This document shows positions 1-11,814 of a stretch of 64,000 nt of DNA, in pieces. The DNA is from Amphibalanus amphitrite. Taxonomy: Eukaryota > Arthropoda > Thecostraca > Balanomorpha > Balanidae. The notes below the pieces were generated by a model. The model saw only the letters and a program-made list of their open reading frames with translations. It made no database searches and had not been told where the DNA came from. Within the stretch, counting starts at the first letter, position 1. Each line of letters opens with the position of its first letter. Made by a program: the position numbers and the translations under genes. Location of the stretch: NCBI RefSeq assembly GCF_019059575.1, contig NW_024881613.1, positions 310,001 to 374,000 on the forward strand. Direction: 5' to 3'.

Positions 1-1009
1 TGGTCGTCATTTTGCACCTGCAACTATTTCATGCCATAAGACTTATGTTCACATCTGTGCTTACTGCTTGATACTTGGGTATGAAGCGCAGATCTACGAG
101 GAAATGCTAGGAAAAGCTAAATCTTACATGGTATCGACGTTTGACAAGTCGGTTATAACGTTAGCCTGATTATATCGTAATAATAGCATTGCATGAATTC
201 CAAGAAGGAGCAATTGATATACCTACTCTTACTAGGCGTTGTCTTTTTCCACCTGGGAGCAACGCCACCAGCTGACCATCGTGGCACGTGAGGACAGTGA
301 CACTGTGACATACCAATGTAAACATTCAAACTCACGACGCTTGAGGCAGTCGTCAAGTTCACGCGCATGACACTGCGAATTTGCCGATCACAGTCATCTT
401 GCAGCAACACAACGTCTATTGACTTTTGCCAGCACTCCACATACACCGGCGTGGCTATTCTGTGCCGATAGTCACAATATAAAAACAGGTAAAAGGCGGA
501 ATGGGTAAAACAGGCAAACATCAGGCACACGTGCACATCATAAAGCTTGCACTCCTATGCCCCCTCCCCCTCCCACTACATATCCCTATTACACTTAACT
601 ATCTTCAGGGCACGTTTGAAAGAAGTGGGGTCCAGCTCAACGATACTCACAGGCAGTTCATTTAAAAGTGATGTTGCGCGATATAAAAACGATCGCTGCC
701 CGGCGGCCGTTCGCATAGCAGGAGCCCTCAAAAGGCGATCCTGACGCGTACTGCGCTCGGACTGCTGACTCTAATAGTTGAGACGGATGTGCAGGACGGA
801 CGCCACTGTTGAGTGAGTGCATATGCGTAGGAACATGCATGCATACATACAATAGCAGATCTAAAATACAATAAAAACAGATGCGGCCTGTGTCATCTGA
901 TCCCACCACTTCTCACACCACCGCCTTCGCCAGTCGCGAGGTACGATCACCCGTCTGAGTCTGACACAGTCACCTGACACAGCATGAGCTGCCTTCCACC
1001 CCGCCGGCC

Positions 1010-1165
1010 CCGAGGAGCGCGGTCTGCTTCCCGAGGAGCGGTCTGCCTCCTGAAGAGTGCTGTCTGTCTCCTGAGGAGCGGTCTGTCTCCTGAGGATCAC
1101 GCTGTCTGCCTCCTGACGAGCTATCTGCCTTCTAAGGAGCTGTCTATCTCCTGAGAAGCAGTCCG
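1010..1165. repeat. Short minisatellite after the channel stop codon
   Basis: About seven degenerate copies of a 20-25 base unit (consensus near CTGTCTGTCTCCTGAGGAG) lie directly downstream of the channel stop codon, in the presumed 3' untranslated region. Bases 1-1,009 show nothing I can assign. Confidence 0.7.
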
Positions 1166-1173
1166 CCTACTAC

Positions 1174-1362
1174 TCAAGCGTCGTTCGTGGTGAGGAAGTA
1201 GCTCCAGTAGGCGATGTTGAACACGCAGAAGGCGGCCGGCAGCAGGGCGCGGAACGTCCTCTCGAGCAGGTCGGCCTTCTCCTCTCCGCTCCAGCGCCGG
1301 CACACTGACCAGGCGGCCTTCTGCCGGCGGACAGGGGCACCGCAAGGCGCGTCGTGGTCTGT
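1174..1362 (-). CDS. Channel subunit, last exon: end of M3-M4 loop and helix M4
   Basis: The frame ends with F-R-A-L-L-P-A-A-F-C-V-F-N-I-A-Y-W-S-Y-F, then L-T-T-N-D-A and a TGA at 1,176-1,174. The N-I-A-Y-W helix is the standard M4 end of Cys-loop receptors, preceded by a charged loop (R-R-W-S-G-E-E-K-A-D). An in-frame TAG at 1,368-1,366 bounds the exon; the GTAGCAG acceptor just after it gives the 5' end used here but enters in phase 0, while the M3 exon leaves in phase 2. A loop exon is therefore missing or the boundary is different. The 5' end is duplicated in the intron (see separate entry). Confidence 0.8.
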   Translation of the reverse strand, partial: TDHDAPCGAPVRRQKAAWSVCRRWSGEEKADLLERTFRALLPAAFCVFNIAYWSYFLTTNDA

Positions 1363-1442
1363 CTGCTACGGAGATACCAACCTTCTGCCGGCGGGCAGGG
1401 GCGCTGCAAGGCAGCGTGGTCTGTCTGCTACGGAACTACGGA
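1316..1442. repeat. Two-copy tandem duplication over the last channel exon boundary
   Basis: The stretch 1,316-1,379 is repeated at 1,380-1,442 with about 85% identity by eye. It includes the acceptor GTAGCAG and the first coding bases. The outer copy is frame-shifted against the M4 frame. Confidence 0.75.
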
Positions 1443-1812
1443 CTACCAAGTCAGCCATGCACTCAGAGTACGTTACAGGGACTCATGCAAAGAGCTAGTA
1501 AAAACATGTCTTTAGAACATAACTGTAAGTATGTAACTCATTACGTCAATGAAGAACCAAACCCAGAAAATTTTGAACTGCGCATGTTCACTTACGACGT
1601 CAAAGGGTATTGCTGCTTAGCCTTTGCTTGGATCAAATGTTAGTACGACGGAAATCTCCGCTCTTATATCTTTAACACGTTACAAACACAAATACATATC
1701 GGAGAGGTTTCATCAACTTTACTTGGCAGGCGAGGGCTGAAAAGAACACTTTCAAACGTCTTTATAAATAATTCATGCTTAGGCTGCACGATGAAATCAA
1801 ACTTGCCCTGCC
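1443..1812. other. Intronic stretch, nothing assigned
   Basis: This is A/T-rich intron of the channel gene. The missing M3-M4 loop exon should lie between 1,362 and 3,544, but no convincing splice-bounded frame was seen here. Confidence 0.4.
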
Positions 1813-2954
1813 TTAACCCTCGCCCCCTTGGGCGCCGCCAAATTTTCAGTACCTTCCCGGGCATCAATTTGACACCTTCACACCAAATTTCGAGTCTTAG
1901 GTCACCTTAGGTCAGGAGTTATTGAGGTGAAACTGAGGTCATGTTCGAGCAAAAATGAGCAAAAAACATGCAATCTTGAAACGCTCACCAAATCTACAGT
2001 TACCAAGCAATTTCAAAGTTCTTTATATGGTCGAGTAGACAAAAAGCGGCGCTACAAAACGGCTATCTCGGATTTTCAAAATTTTGGGTTTTTGACCCCT
2101 AAAAATTCAAAAAATTGACTTTTTAAGAAAAAAAAACTAAAAAATCCAAAAAATCCAAATTTCGAGAAAAAAAAAACGGAATATATGTGATAGTCCCTGC
2201 GCCCTTCTATATACATACCAAATTTCAGATCGATATCTCGTTTTTTTGCCAAGTTATAGCGAAAAAAAACTGTTCAAAAATGATGACGTCAAATTTTTGA
2301 ACTCAATTTTTAGAGCTTCTTAACCACGTAGGGCAAAACAAAGACCACCATTGAACTCCCCGTGACGAGCTGCATCGAATCGATTCCCATTTTATGCAAA
2401 AATATCAACTTTGAAATCTGACCTAATTTGACCTAACCTTGACCTGACCTTGACCTGACTTGACCTGACCTTGACCTGACCTTGACCAAAACGTGACCTA
2501 AGCTGGCCCCAAAGGCTGCCTGACCCACATAATCGCATTTGTTATGTAAAATGGACCATAAAACATGTATTACACGTAACTTTCATATTGTGACCCCCAG
2601 TGACCTGACCTCTGTGACCTGACCTGGTATCAGTGACCTCAAATAGCAAAATATGTGTTTGAAGAACATTTCTCTATCGATGATTTTCAATGAAATGCAT
2701 TTTACTCGATTTTACAACGCATTTCTTGAAATGTCTGTAAACGGTGAAAAATCGACCTTTGACCTGACCTGTGACGTCATCGGTTTGACCTAGGTCAATA
2801 AAATTGGGGCATAAGGTAGTTCCCTGATGGGGCTATCCAACTCCGTTTGCTGCTCGTCGCTAGGTTGCGTGGTTCTCGAGATTGTATGGGGGGCAAATTG
2901 CCCCCCCCCCAACAGGGCGAGTTGCTCGGCAGAGCCCAACGGGGCGCGGCTTAC
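1813..2954. mobile_element. TTAA-flanked non-autonomous element rich in TGACCT
   Basis: The left end is TTAACCCTCGCCC; the right end is a degraded GGCGCGGCTTA. The interior has A-rich sequence (2,100-2,290), then runs of TGACCT spaced 6-11 bases (2,420-2,500, 2,590-2,640, 2,755-2,800). A GGGG/CCCC palindrome lies before the right end. TTAA flanks and CCC ends suggest piggyBac-type mobilisation. A rearranged relative occupies 32.3-37.0 kb. Confidence 0.65.
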
Positions 2955-3543
2955 CTTATCATTTTCTACTGGGACCACCTTCCTCCTTTTGTCTTCATTG
3001 GAAAACCTTCACACAGAAAAAGGGGAAGCGAATTAGTTTTGATACTGAATTCAAAGAGAAAAATGTTTAAAACTAAGGCTAAATGAATTTCACATTATAA
3101 ATATTAATAATAGTATCGGAATTCGGAACAATCAATAATCATTTACGAAGGTGACGAGTGGTTCTCTCAAGAAATGAAAATATAGCTAAGCTACTCTGAG
3201 TTTATAAATGCATTCACATTTTGGCAACGGAATAGGTAATGAAGCAAGATTACTTGCTTGTAGATCTAGATTAAACGTTTACGTTTGATCGAGGTAAAAT
3301 ACATTCAAATTGACGACATGAAAACATGCTCATAATCAGCCGGTCCCAGGCCAATATAAATGCTAAGCCATTATCTTATCATTTAATTAAGTACGGGCCA
3401 TGGTTTTATTTAGCCGGTTAGGGACGTTTACCATCCAACAGTCCAATGCACATGACTTGCTAAGTTGTCAGCATTCGTTTCACAATTTATAAACGGGCAT
3501 TTTCCGCAAGTTATTGCTACATTATTGCAACACGCATGCCTAC
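2955..3543. other. Intronic stretch, nothing assigned
   Basis: This A/T-rich intron sequence lies between the M3 exon and the TTAA element. No repeat or exon was recognised. Confidence 0.4.
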
Positions 3544-3648
3544 CTGAGAACAGCAATGTATTCCACGATTGTGCAGAACACAAATACGATGCAGGCCAGG
3601 TTCCAGATATCGAGCGCCTTTACGTAGTTGATTTCGGGCACCGCCTGG
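3544..3648 (-). CDS. Channel subunit, exon with transmembrane helix M3
   Basis: This 105-base exon lies between a TTTCTCCAG acceptor and a GTAGGC donor. It encodes Q-A-V-P-E-I-N-Y-V-K-A-L-D-I-W and then the M3 helix N-L-A-C-I-V-F-V-F-C-T-I-V-E-Y-I-A-V-L. The P-x-x-x-Y-x-K-A-x-D-x-W lead-in and the E-Y end of M3 are characteristic. It enters and leaves in phase 2. The entry matches the M2 exon. Confidence 0.9.
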
Positions 3649-5610
3649 CTGGAGAAATGGAAACATTCCACGTCAGACATAGGCCATAGCAGGCCAAGTT
3701 AATGACATTTTTTCAATCGGGCTGTTTCTCCCCTCTTCATTACATCACCCGCTGAAGTCATATCCCCACTGGGCAGTGGGCACTTACCTAGAAGTGTTTT
3801 GGAAAAGGTTAGGGAAGTAGGTACCTACCTGGTAAGTGGTAGGTACGTAATCAGTTATCACTTTTTCTTCTCCTTACGCTACTCAGTAGTTTGAACTTAA
3901 ATACAATCGAGGTTACATAAAATAAAACTGCCAAGTTTTCCCTCGTACGACAACGCAATAACCTGACAAAAAAACTCGTTTCCTGAAAAGGCTCTCTCCG
4001 ACTTATAAAACACGCCTATTGGCTGCATCATGTAAAACTTCAGGGATTCACTGTTTTCGGAAAGATAAGCGAGTTGACATTTCACTTGATTCCGAAATAG
4101 CACTGGGCCTAATTGGCGAAAGGTGACAGACATAAAGTTGTGTATGGAATGCCTAATTTATTCTCAAAAGCTCTGCTCATGCTCTTAGGGTCCGAGTAGC
4201 GTTGTCGACAAAAATTACAATGTGACGTTCGCTGTAATTGTGAGGTGGCATCCATACTCCATAGGGTGCGTCACATGCAGCCATGTAAGGCATAGCCGAT
4301 GATTACATTTACTATGCACGGCCATATTTCAGCCAATCGCGAGATTAAACACTCAAGGAATGCTTCCAGCAGCTGCCCCCAATTCAGCCATGCCGTAACA
4401 ATCACCCCGTCACAAGCTATGTCGACGATGTTTCTGCTAGTCCTGCACGCGCCTGTGCACTTTAACGGCGCCTGCAGGGTTCAACCTTGTTCCCTTGGTA
4501 AATACCAGCCCGATGGGATAGAGATTAGCCACGCATCAGGCGGGTAAGGCGTGATCACCTGACACCATCAGCTAGAATTTCGATCCTGCCCATGGACTGA
4601 GTGCTCAGCGTCCCATCCAAAATGGCGCCGCAGAGGCCGAGCTGAATGAACTGGTGTTCAATAATTGATTGACACACCTGATGACACAAAATGGTACAAT
4701 GGTGGTAATTTTGGGTACCCGGCGCCCGTAGAGGCCATCTGGCTGTTTGCTATTGCTCATAGCTCCGTCTTTTGCCGACAAATGGTTGACAGCCTGTTGG
4801 TGATGATTCATTGATGAAATTGTTCGTGCGAGTGTAAGCGCTAGACGAGGGTACTCATAAGTAATATCTAAGCGTCGACCGTTTACCGACACTGTACGAA
4901 AAGGTGTAATCATGCTGTATGGCGTGCGCAACGTCAATAATGTTTCCAAGTACGTAAAAGATGAATATTAATATTTGATTATATTACTTATGGCTCATGA
5001 CACCGCTATTCCGGCACCAAATAATAATTTTATAAACCTATTATAGCGGTTGGAGTTTGATGTCAGGCAATTACAGGGCCAGTCTCGCACCAAAAAATCG
5101 TATGTTGACATGCATATCGCTCAGTAGCATGAATTATTTATACCGCAGCCTTGCATTCCACATGCGGCTACAATACCTACTCGTATCGTCTCAATTCACT
5201 AGCAACGTCGAGATGCACATACGTCATTCAAGCCTGAATGCGTGCACAATTTTGCATTTACATACTGACGCAAAACGGCAGCTCATGAAAAGCTACAGAA
5301 AACGGCAGAAAACCGGAAGTTATCAATCTTTTTGGTAAGAACACTGAACTTTCGGATATCCGAGATAGCAGTTTGTAGCCCATTGTGTTAACTTCTTTTT
5401 AAACACTTCCCTCCATCTTAACAATGGGTCAATGGCTAGGCATTCCATGCTTATTCGGTTCAAACTGGAGCAATACAGCTTGACTATGTAGTTAGCACCC
5501 CCTATCATCAGACGTCTAACTTGCAAGCGAAGCTTTTTTCAATTCTATTCCGTTTGTGGAACATCCATGACAACTGGCGTGTTGATGTGGCGCATTCCAA
5601 AAGGAAGCCA
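3649..5610. other. Intron between M2 and M3 exons, unassigned part
   Basis: I see no coding similarity or clear repeat here. Short open frames on both strands look like chance. Confidence 0.4.
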
Positions 5611-5618
5611 GCTCTGTA

Positions 5619-7603
5619 ACGGTCGTCAAGTTAGATGTAAGTGAATCCTAATCTATAATCTAAGATTCGGAATCAGGCGAGCCCCTACGATTTGGACCAA
5701 ACTTGGTCAGTGGATAGTACGTAACGTCCTGATTACGATGCACCTAAAATCTAAGCTCGACCCGCCACATTTACGAAGTTACGGATGTTTCAATTTCAAG
5801 GTCATTCGGGAGAGCCCCTACGATTTCCGTCAAAATTTGTGTACGGACACTCTAGGTGCTCCTCATTACGAATATCACAAAATGTAAGCTCGGCCCGCCA
5901 TATTTACGAAGTTACGGATGTTTCAATTTCAAGGTCATTCGGGAGAGCCCCTACGATTTCCGTCAAAATTTGTGTACGGACACTCTAGATGCTCCTCATT
6001 ACGAATATCACAAAATTTAAGCTCGGCCCGCCATATTTAGGGGAGAGAGGTCATATTGCGCCACCTTAAGGATATCGGCCTATTGCGGCTAAAGTTGACC
6101 AGCTGTCATGCTTGATGATATCTCAAATTGTACCTCAGTTATTTTGGCATCAAATTACAACTCCTAATTTGTATCACACCCATAAAAATTAACAAGAGAA
6201 AAGTTTTCCGACACACCTGCAAAGGGCGCATTTACGGACCACCCCATCAAAAAGCGCCCATGCCTCTCATGTAAAAGCGCCCTATTAAAAACAACGGTTT
6301 GCCACCTAACTAAGTAGCCTGTTTGAACGTGTCAGCCCATTAACCATTTATGCTGTGAAGGCTAAGGTAATGTTAAGGTGAGCGCTCTAATAATCAAAGT
6401 GTTCAATGAAATGTGTCCCAACCACCAGATGTTGTTTCTCTGGGTTGAAGAATGGGCGCAAATAGGGTGGGCGCAATTACGAATGGAACACATTTTTCAT
6501 GAGCTTCAAATATGGCAAGGACAGCGAAGCCACGGTGGTGATAAACTTTCAAAAATACCATGAAATGAGCAATTAACAATTATTATTAGTTGAATCACTA
6601 TCTCTAAGATAAAGCATGACACTAGCAAAGGTCGAAATAGACTGTTTCGCGTAAGAAAATAGAGGAAATCACAAAAAATGGTCTGCGAGAAAGCTGAGAC
6701 ACCTCACCTGCCCCCGTGGACCGGAATAAGAGCGAGTTATTGGTGGTGAAGTAAATGCACACATTCGAGCATTCATTCGAATCGAATTTTGGACAGGAGG
6801 AAGGTGTGGCGCATTTAAGAACATGGCGCAATATGACCTCTCTCCCCTACGAAGTTACGGAGTCACAAAGTTACGGAATTTCAAGGTCATTGAGCGAGCC
6901 CCTCCGATTTTCGTCAAAATTTGTATGCGGACACATTACATGCTCCTCATTACGAATATCGTAAAAGCTAAGCTCGGCCCGCACTATTTCAAAAGTTACA
7001 GATGTTTGAATTTCAGTGAGTTTCAAACCTCAGTAACTTTTGAAATAGTGCGGGCCGAGCTTAGCTTTTACGATATTCGTAATGAGGAGCATGCAATGTG
7101 TCCGCATACAAATTTTGACGAAAATCGGAGGGGCTCGCTCAATGACCTTGAAATTCCGTAACTTTGTGACTCCGTAACTTCGTAAATATGGCGGGCCGAG
7201 TTTAAATTTTGTGATATTGGTAATGAGGATCATCTAGAGTGTCCGCACACAAATTTTGACGGAAATCGTATGGGCTCTCCCGAATGACCTTGAAATTGAA
7301 ACATCCGTAACTTCGTAAATATGGCGGGCCGAGCTTAAATTTTGTTAAATTCGTAATGAGGAGCACCTAGAGTGTCCGTACACAAATTTTGACGGAAATC
7401 GTAGGGGCTCTCCCGAATGACCTTGAAATTGAAACATCCGTAACTTCGTAAATATGGCGGGCCGAGCTTAGATTTTGGGTGCATCGTAATCAGGACGTTA
7501 CGTACTATCCACTGATCAAGTTTGATCCAAATCGTAGGGGCTCGCCTGATTCCGAATCTTAGATTATAGATTAGGATTCACTTACATGTAACTTGACGAC
7601 CGT
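5619..7603. mobile_element. Foldback element with tandem-repeat arms
   Basis: The ends ACGGTCGTCAAG and CTTGACGACCGT are inverted and flanked by an 8-base direct duplication GCTCTGTA (5,611-5,618 and 7,604-7,611). The arms contain tandem units of about 127 bp (motif TTACGGATGTTTCAATTTC, GGAGAGCCCCTACG) in inverted orientation, with a second switch of orientation near 7,010. A TA-flanked element is inserted inside (6,040-6,847). No transposase is present. Confidence 0.85.
6040..6847. mobile_element. TA-flanked element nested in the foldback
   Basis: The ends GGGGAGAGAGGTCATATTGCG and the inverted CGCAATATGACCTCTCTCCCC are flanked by TA. Intact copies of the surrounding 127-bp unit read CCATATTTACGAAG, so the insertion duplicated a TA. 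No open transposase frame was seen, so it is non-autonomous. Confidence 0.85.
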
Positions 7604-7865
7604 GCTCTGTAGGTACCGCAATCACACTTCGCGAAAAAAGAGCTTTTCGCACTCGGATAAAATGGAAAATTTCGGGATAGTCAACTCGTAACATGTAACA
7701 TATACTCTTGTTCAGTACCCTTGAGAGATTACAAATTCATATTGGCATTCCTTCACTGTTGGGGTTTCGTGTAGGCGTCATTGCCATTATTTTCGAAATA
7801 TCACAAAGCAAGAAAACAATATCCTTACCTTTGCACCAACACCGAAACTTTTACAGACAACTTAC

Positions 7866-7948
7866 ATACTAGCGTTGAACAGAGCTGTTAAAGTCAGCAG
7901 AGTGGTGATCACCAGCACCATTCTGCCCGGCACCAGTTCTGGAGGGAC
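7866..7948 (-). CDS. Channel subunit, exon with pore-lining helix M2
   Basis: This 83-base exon runs from a GACCCCAG acceptor to a GTAAGT donor. It encodes V-P-P-E-L and then P-G-R-M-V-L-V-I-T-T-L-L-T-L-T-A-L-F. The alignment to known M2 helices is direct: Arg at 0', T-T at 6'-7', the conserved Leu at 9'. Anion channels usually have P-A-R at -2' to 0'; here the middle residue is Gly. It enters in phase 0 and exits in phase 2, both matching neighbours. A decayed tandem copy lies immediately upstream (7,960-8,021). Confidence 0.9.
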
Positions 7949-7959
7949 CTGGGGTCAAA

Positions 7960-8021
7960 CAGTTAGTGTCAGTAGGGTGGTGATCACCAACACCACTCTG
8001 CCTGGCACCAGTTCTGGAGAC
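7960..8021 (-). pseudogene. Decayed tandem copy of the M2 exon
   Basis: This stretch repeats the acceptor and most of the adjacent M2 exon and would encode V-P-G-R-V-V-L-V-I-T-T-L-L-T-L-T-V. It lacks two bases near the acceptor, so splicing into it would shift the frame, and its 3' end, including the donor, is replaced by the acceptor region of the working exon. It looks like a partial tandem duplication with a period of about 74 bp that has lost function. Confidence 0.75.
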
Positions 8022-8140
8022 CTGGGGCGAAGCAGAGCCGTTGGGGTCGCCAGGGCGCTGATTGCGCCACATGGAACGGCTGTTTTTTATGAATGAATTA
8101 CATTTTACATGCACATTTTACTCCAGAAATGGTTCATGTA

Positions 8141-9345
8141 GGGGAAAGTGGGTGTATTGCGCCCTCCTAACCAATTGCGCCCACCAACATTCCCACGGAT
8201 TCAATGGCATGTTTTGAATTTTGTGTTCGAAAACATTATTTTCCCCACTGGATAGTTCCTTTTATGGCCCAAGCTCCCCGATGAAGCCAATCAGCGAGGC
8301 TCATTACGCCATCAAAGATGTTACGGCGTTTTCTTAGCTTTTTTGCAGTGTTTTGAGCCGTTGGCTATAAAAATGTGTGATATTTGTGTGATTTTCAGAG
8401 TGATATTTAGAAAGAAAAACCCTTTTTTCATTATATTTCACTAAAACAGTTAATTTCCTTCAACATCTTTATGATAACTTCCACGCTTTTATTAAAAAGT
8501 ACCTCAATTTTAATTGCGCCCATGGCAATTGCGCCAGGGGGGCGCAAATAGAATAATGGTGTAGCTATTGTATATCACGACAGCATGAATGCATCATTAA
8601 CTGATTGTAATAAAGAAGGAGTTTAAGGTCAGGCAGGGGAGCAGCCCGCTGTCGTCAGTCCGCAAATTATTTCTCTCGTCAAACTTATAATGCAGCTGCC
8701 ATTTAGGCTACGAACTTGTGTAATTGACAAAATACGACATTTTCAACATGGACTCAGGCGTGAGAGGTGACAGCTATGATAAAAAAGTAAAAACTGATGT
8801 CATAAAACTGTCGAAATAATGAAAATTATTAATTTTGAGAGAAACGATTGGAAATATAACCGTATAGGCGCATACGTTCACATATATCTAGTCGGTTACA
8901 GTAAACGTTTTCGTTGCACTTTTACAAGCGTACGAAGACATGTAAAGTTATCTACCTGGGCAAAAAAACATCGCGATTTACACCTAAATTTATTATTTAA
9001 CCAGCGTGAATAACATTATGAATGTTAAAGTAAGCCGCAATGACATTAGACTGCGGGGGTGTATGCATTCCGTCTCATTCGCTTAGCCATGTTAAAGTAT
9101 AGGGCGCAATTGGGTTCTAATTGCGCCATCCCCCTGGCGCAATTTACAGCAGTTGTTGGCAAATGCACCCTTTTACATGTTTCTGAAAAAGCAGCTGTCA
9201 GAAGCAAACGAAACATTCTTAATTGATCGGGAGGCTCTTAAATCGTAGCCTCTTTGAAATGGTCACTGATGCATGCTTATATCTCCAGCGGTTTTCTTAC
9301 AATTAGCGTTTTTCCTTAAGGTGGCGCAATTCACCCTCCTTCCCC
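8141..9345. mobile_element. TA-flanked 1.2-kb element, copy 1
   Basis: The left end GGGGAAAGTGGGTGTATTG and the right end CACCCTCCTTCCCC are partly inverted copies, both flanked by TA. The body repeats GCGCAATT/AATTGCGCC motifs, and a second copy occurs at 24,506-25,709 with similarity over the full length. No transposase frame is present. Confidence 0.85.
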
Positions 9346-9347
9346 TA

Positions 9348-10257
9348 AGTGTGAGAGCCGGAGTTTTATAAATAAGCAGTCGCATAATTCTTCCCTCTAG
9401 AAGTGTTAACGATCACAGTAACAAGAACAAAATAGCATGTGGATATTTCACGTTCAGTTCCATTTTGTTTCATACGAATATAAGCACTTTCCATCGTACA
9501 GTCGCAAGGACGAGTCGCAAATCTAAAACATTACACAGACGATTGCAGTGAAAATCAAACGTTGCAAACAAAGGACGTTTCATGTCACTTCAAAACAAAA
9601 TAGTTATCATAAAAAACAGCAGTCTTCAGCATAGATGGAAAGTTTTGGAAAAATAGAAAGTTTAACTGGAAAATAGGTAGGCAGATATGCTTAAAATAGA
9701 ACTGAAATTTCGCCTATCAAGGCAGAAAAGACTCTAGAGAGCCTCCAGCGACCAGTGCCCAGCGGAGTCTACAAAGGGGTTAAGCCGCACCGGGCCGGGG
9801 ATGTTTACGACCAAATATATTTTACAACACCATTGCTGACGAAGATATGTAAAAACACATCGAAAGCTCCTACGAACCAGCGAACTTTGTGGAGATAGTC
9901 CATTTTAAGCTTTCTAATCGTTCACTCGGAACGAATTGATGCGATGGAATTTATTCGATCGATACGATAGCTGACGAAGGTATGTTTATAATTTATGGAA
10001 AGCCCCCACGTACTAGCGAACTTTAGGAGAAAGTCTATTTTAAGCTTTTCATCCACCGGTTGGCGGTTACTCAGCTTCAGGACTGGCAGCAGCCGCCTGG
10101 CAAATGCTGGTAGGCTGTGCCGCTTCACTTGTGTGTTATGCGGCGCAGTCTACCCACGCCGTACGGCGACTGCATCGGCCCGAGTCGCCGGATGAGTTTC
10201 ACCCCCGTTTTCATTATGTTTTTCATCTCGTGAAGAGTTGGCAGATTAGGATGCTGG
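9348..10257. other. Intronic stretch with a short direct repeat
   Basis: Two diverged copies of an approximately 80-base segment (about 9,836-9,915 and 9,972-10,050, both with TGACGAAG and CCAGCGAACTTT-like motifs) lie in the M1-M2 intron. Nothing coding was seen. Confidence 0.5.
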
Positions 10258-10259
10258 TA

Positions 10260-11493
10260 GGGGAGAGTGGGGTAATTTGGCCGGTGGTGTAAATTGGCCG
10301 CCCCCACCTGTACGCTGTCTAATAAAAGTGAGTGAAATAGCTCTAGTCTCTATTCATTTGTCATGGGTAGAAATAACTGGAGGACAAATGTCAAAACTTT
10401 GCGCCTCGTAGTTTTATTCAAAATTAATAAAACGTTAATTTCATTAGAAAATGGTAACTTTTACTTCTGTTTACAAAGTTGTATAACATGTAGTATTTGG
10501 GCTAAAAACGAATTCAGACATTATAGCGCCATTCTTGGGGGTGTTCAGCGGTTCCAAGAGCAATTTTATCTAATTCCGTATAGCCGTGATGACTTTATAG
10601 ACAAAAATTTTCAGAATGACAATATGGGGTAATTTGGCCGGGACTAGCGGGGCAACTTGGCCGGTGCGCTCATGGTCTATATGCTGGGACGGCCGAGTTT
10701 TCATGGTCAATTGTACCATAAATGACATGATTCATGACCAACTTTGACTACTTTGATGCCTTACTTCCGATTGGTCAACTGTAAGAGCATGTGACGTCAT
10801 CAAAGGTTACCAAACGTTTTTTGCTAATAAATCATTACATAAAAATGGTACAGCCGCACAAATGGTCTCATTCTGTTCAGCTCGCCAAGGCGCATCGAAT
10901 GATATGCATGATGGCCTTGAAATCATGTGACCTTGAAGTCAAGCGACCATATGCAACGTGACCTGAGGTCAACCTTTGACCTTGACTTCTCAAGGTCAAC
11001 ACATATATCTTTCGATGCGGACTGACGAGAGAATTACGATGGTACTCGAAGTTTTGGCCTAGCTTGATTACTTCAAAAGTTATTCGTAAAAAACTGTCTT
11101 CGCATCTAGAGCCGCTAATTTGGCTATTTTGACCCCTGTGACCCCTGAGTGAACCTCCAAAATGCGGCAAATGCGTCATAGGACACACGTCATTGCTGAA
11201 TCTGAAGCTGACTCGCAATATAACAGAAAATCCCGACCGCAAACTAACACCGGCCAAATTGCCCCACTCCCCCGGCCAAATAACCCTGCTAGTGGGGCAA
11301 TTTGGCCGCCTTGCAGACCTTTGTAATACGTCACAATTTAAATATAAGTAATTACTCTATCATTTCAAGTTCACTGTCCAGTAAAGTAAAATGAATACGA
11401 CACCTGCCAGCGTTGAGAAAATGCAGAAATGTGTCGTCAATTTTAAGTTATATCGTTTTCTAAAAAAAGCGGCCAAATTACCCCACTCTCCCC
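10260..11493. mobile_element. TA-flanked element with GGGGTAATTTGGCC ends
   Basis: The ends GGGGAGAGTGGGGTAATTTG and CAAATTACCCCACTCTCCCC are inverted and flanked by TA. The interior has repeated GGGGTAATTTGGCCGG-like blocks and a TGACCT/AGGTCA cassette (10,885-11,060) shared with TTAA elements elsewhere in the window. Confidence 0.85.
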
Positions 11494-11707
11494 TATATTT
11501 AGATGTCTCGAGCTGGTGGGGGGGGGGAGGGGAGGGGCTGTAAATACATCACGAGTCTCCCCGGCCGGAAAGACGCAGGGGGAGCGGAAAATCCTCGCGA
11601 GTCCCCCTGACTCCCGCAGATACGATAGCGAATCCGTATGATGAACCTGAACCGACCGTACAAACCCTATTTCCACACTTTGTTGGCCGATGCGGAGCAG
11701 TTCTTAC

Positions 11708-11813
11708 CCAGAGCGAGAGCCAGCTGACGATCAGTAGCATCGTGCTGGGCACGTACATGGTCAGCACGGCGTTCGACACGCGGCGCGACAGCAGCACCTC
11801 GAAACTGAGACCC
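11708..11813 (-). CDS. Channel subunit, exon with transmembrane helix M1
   Basis: This 106-base exon lies between a ATCGGCAG acceptor and a GTAAGA donor. It encodes G-L-S-F-E-V-L-L-S-R-R followed by the M1 helix V-L-T-M-Y-V-P-S-T-M-L-L-I-V-S-W-L-S-L-W. The Y-V-P-S kink and S-W-x-S-x-W end are typical of M1 in this family. An in-frame TGA just upstream proves that the exon starts after it. It exits in phase 0, matching the M2 exon. Confidence 0.9.
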
Positions 11814-11814
11814 C

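Noticed and set aside
11443-11797. Minus-strand frames extending beyond the M1 exon
   Set aside because: They read through the GTAAGA donor into intron and repeat sequence; only 11,708-11,813 is coding.
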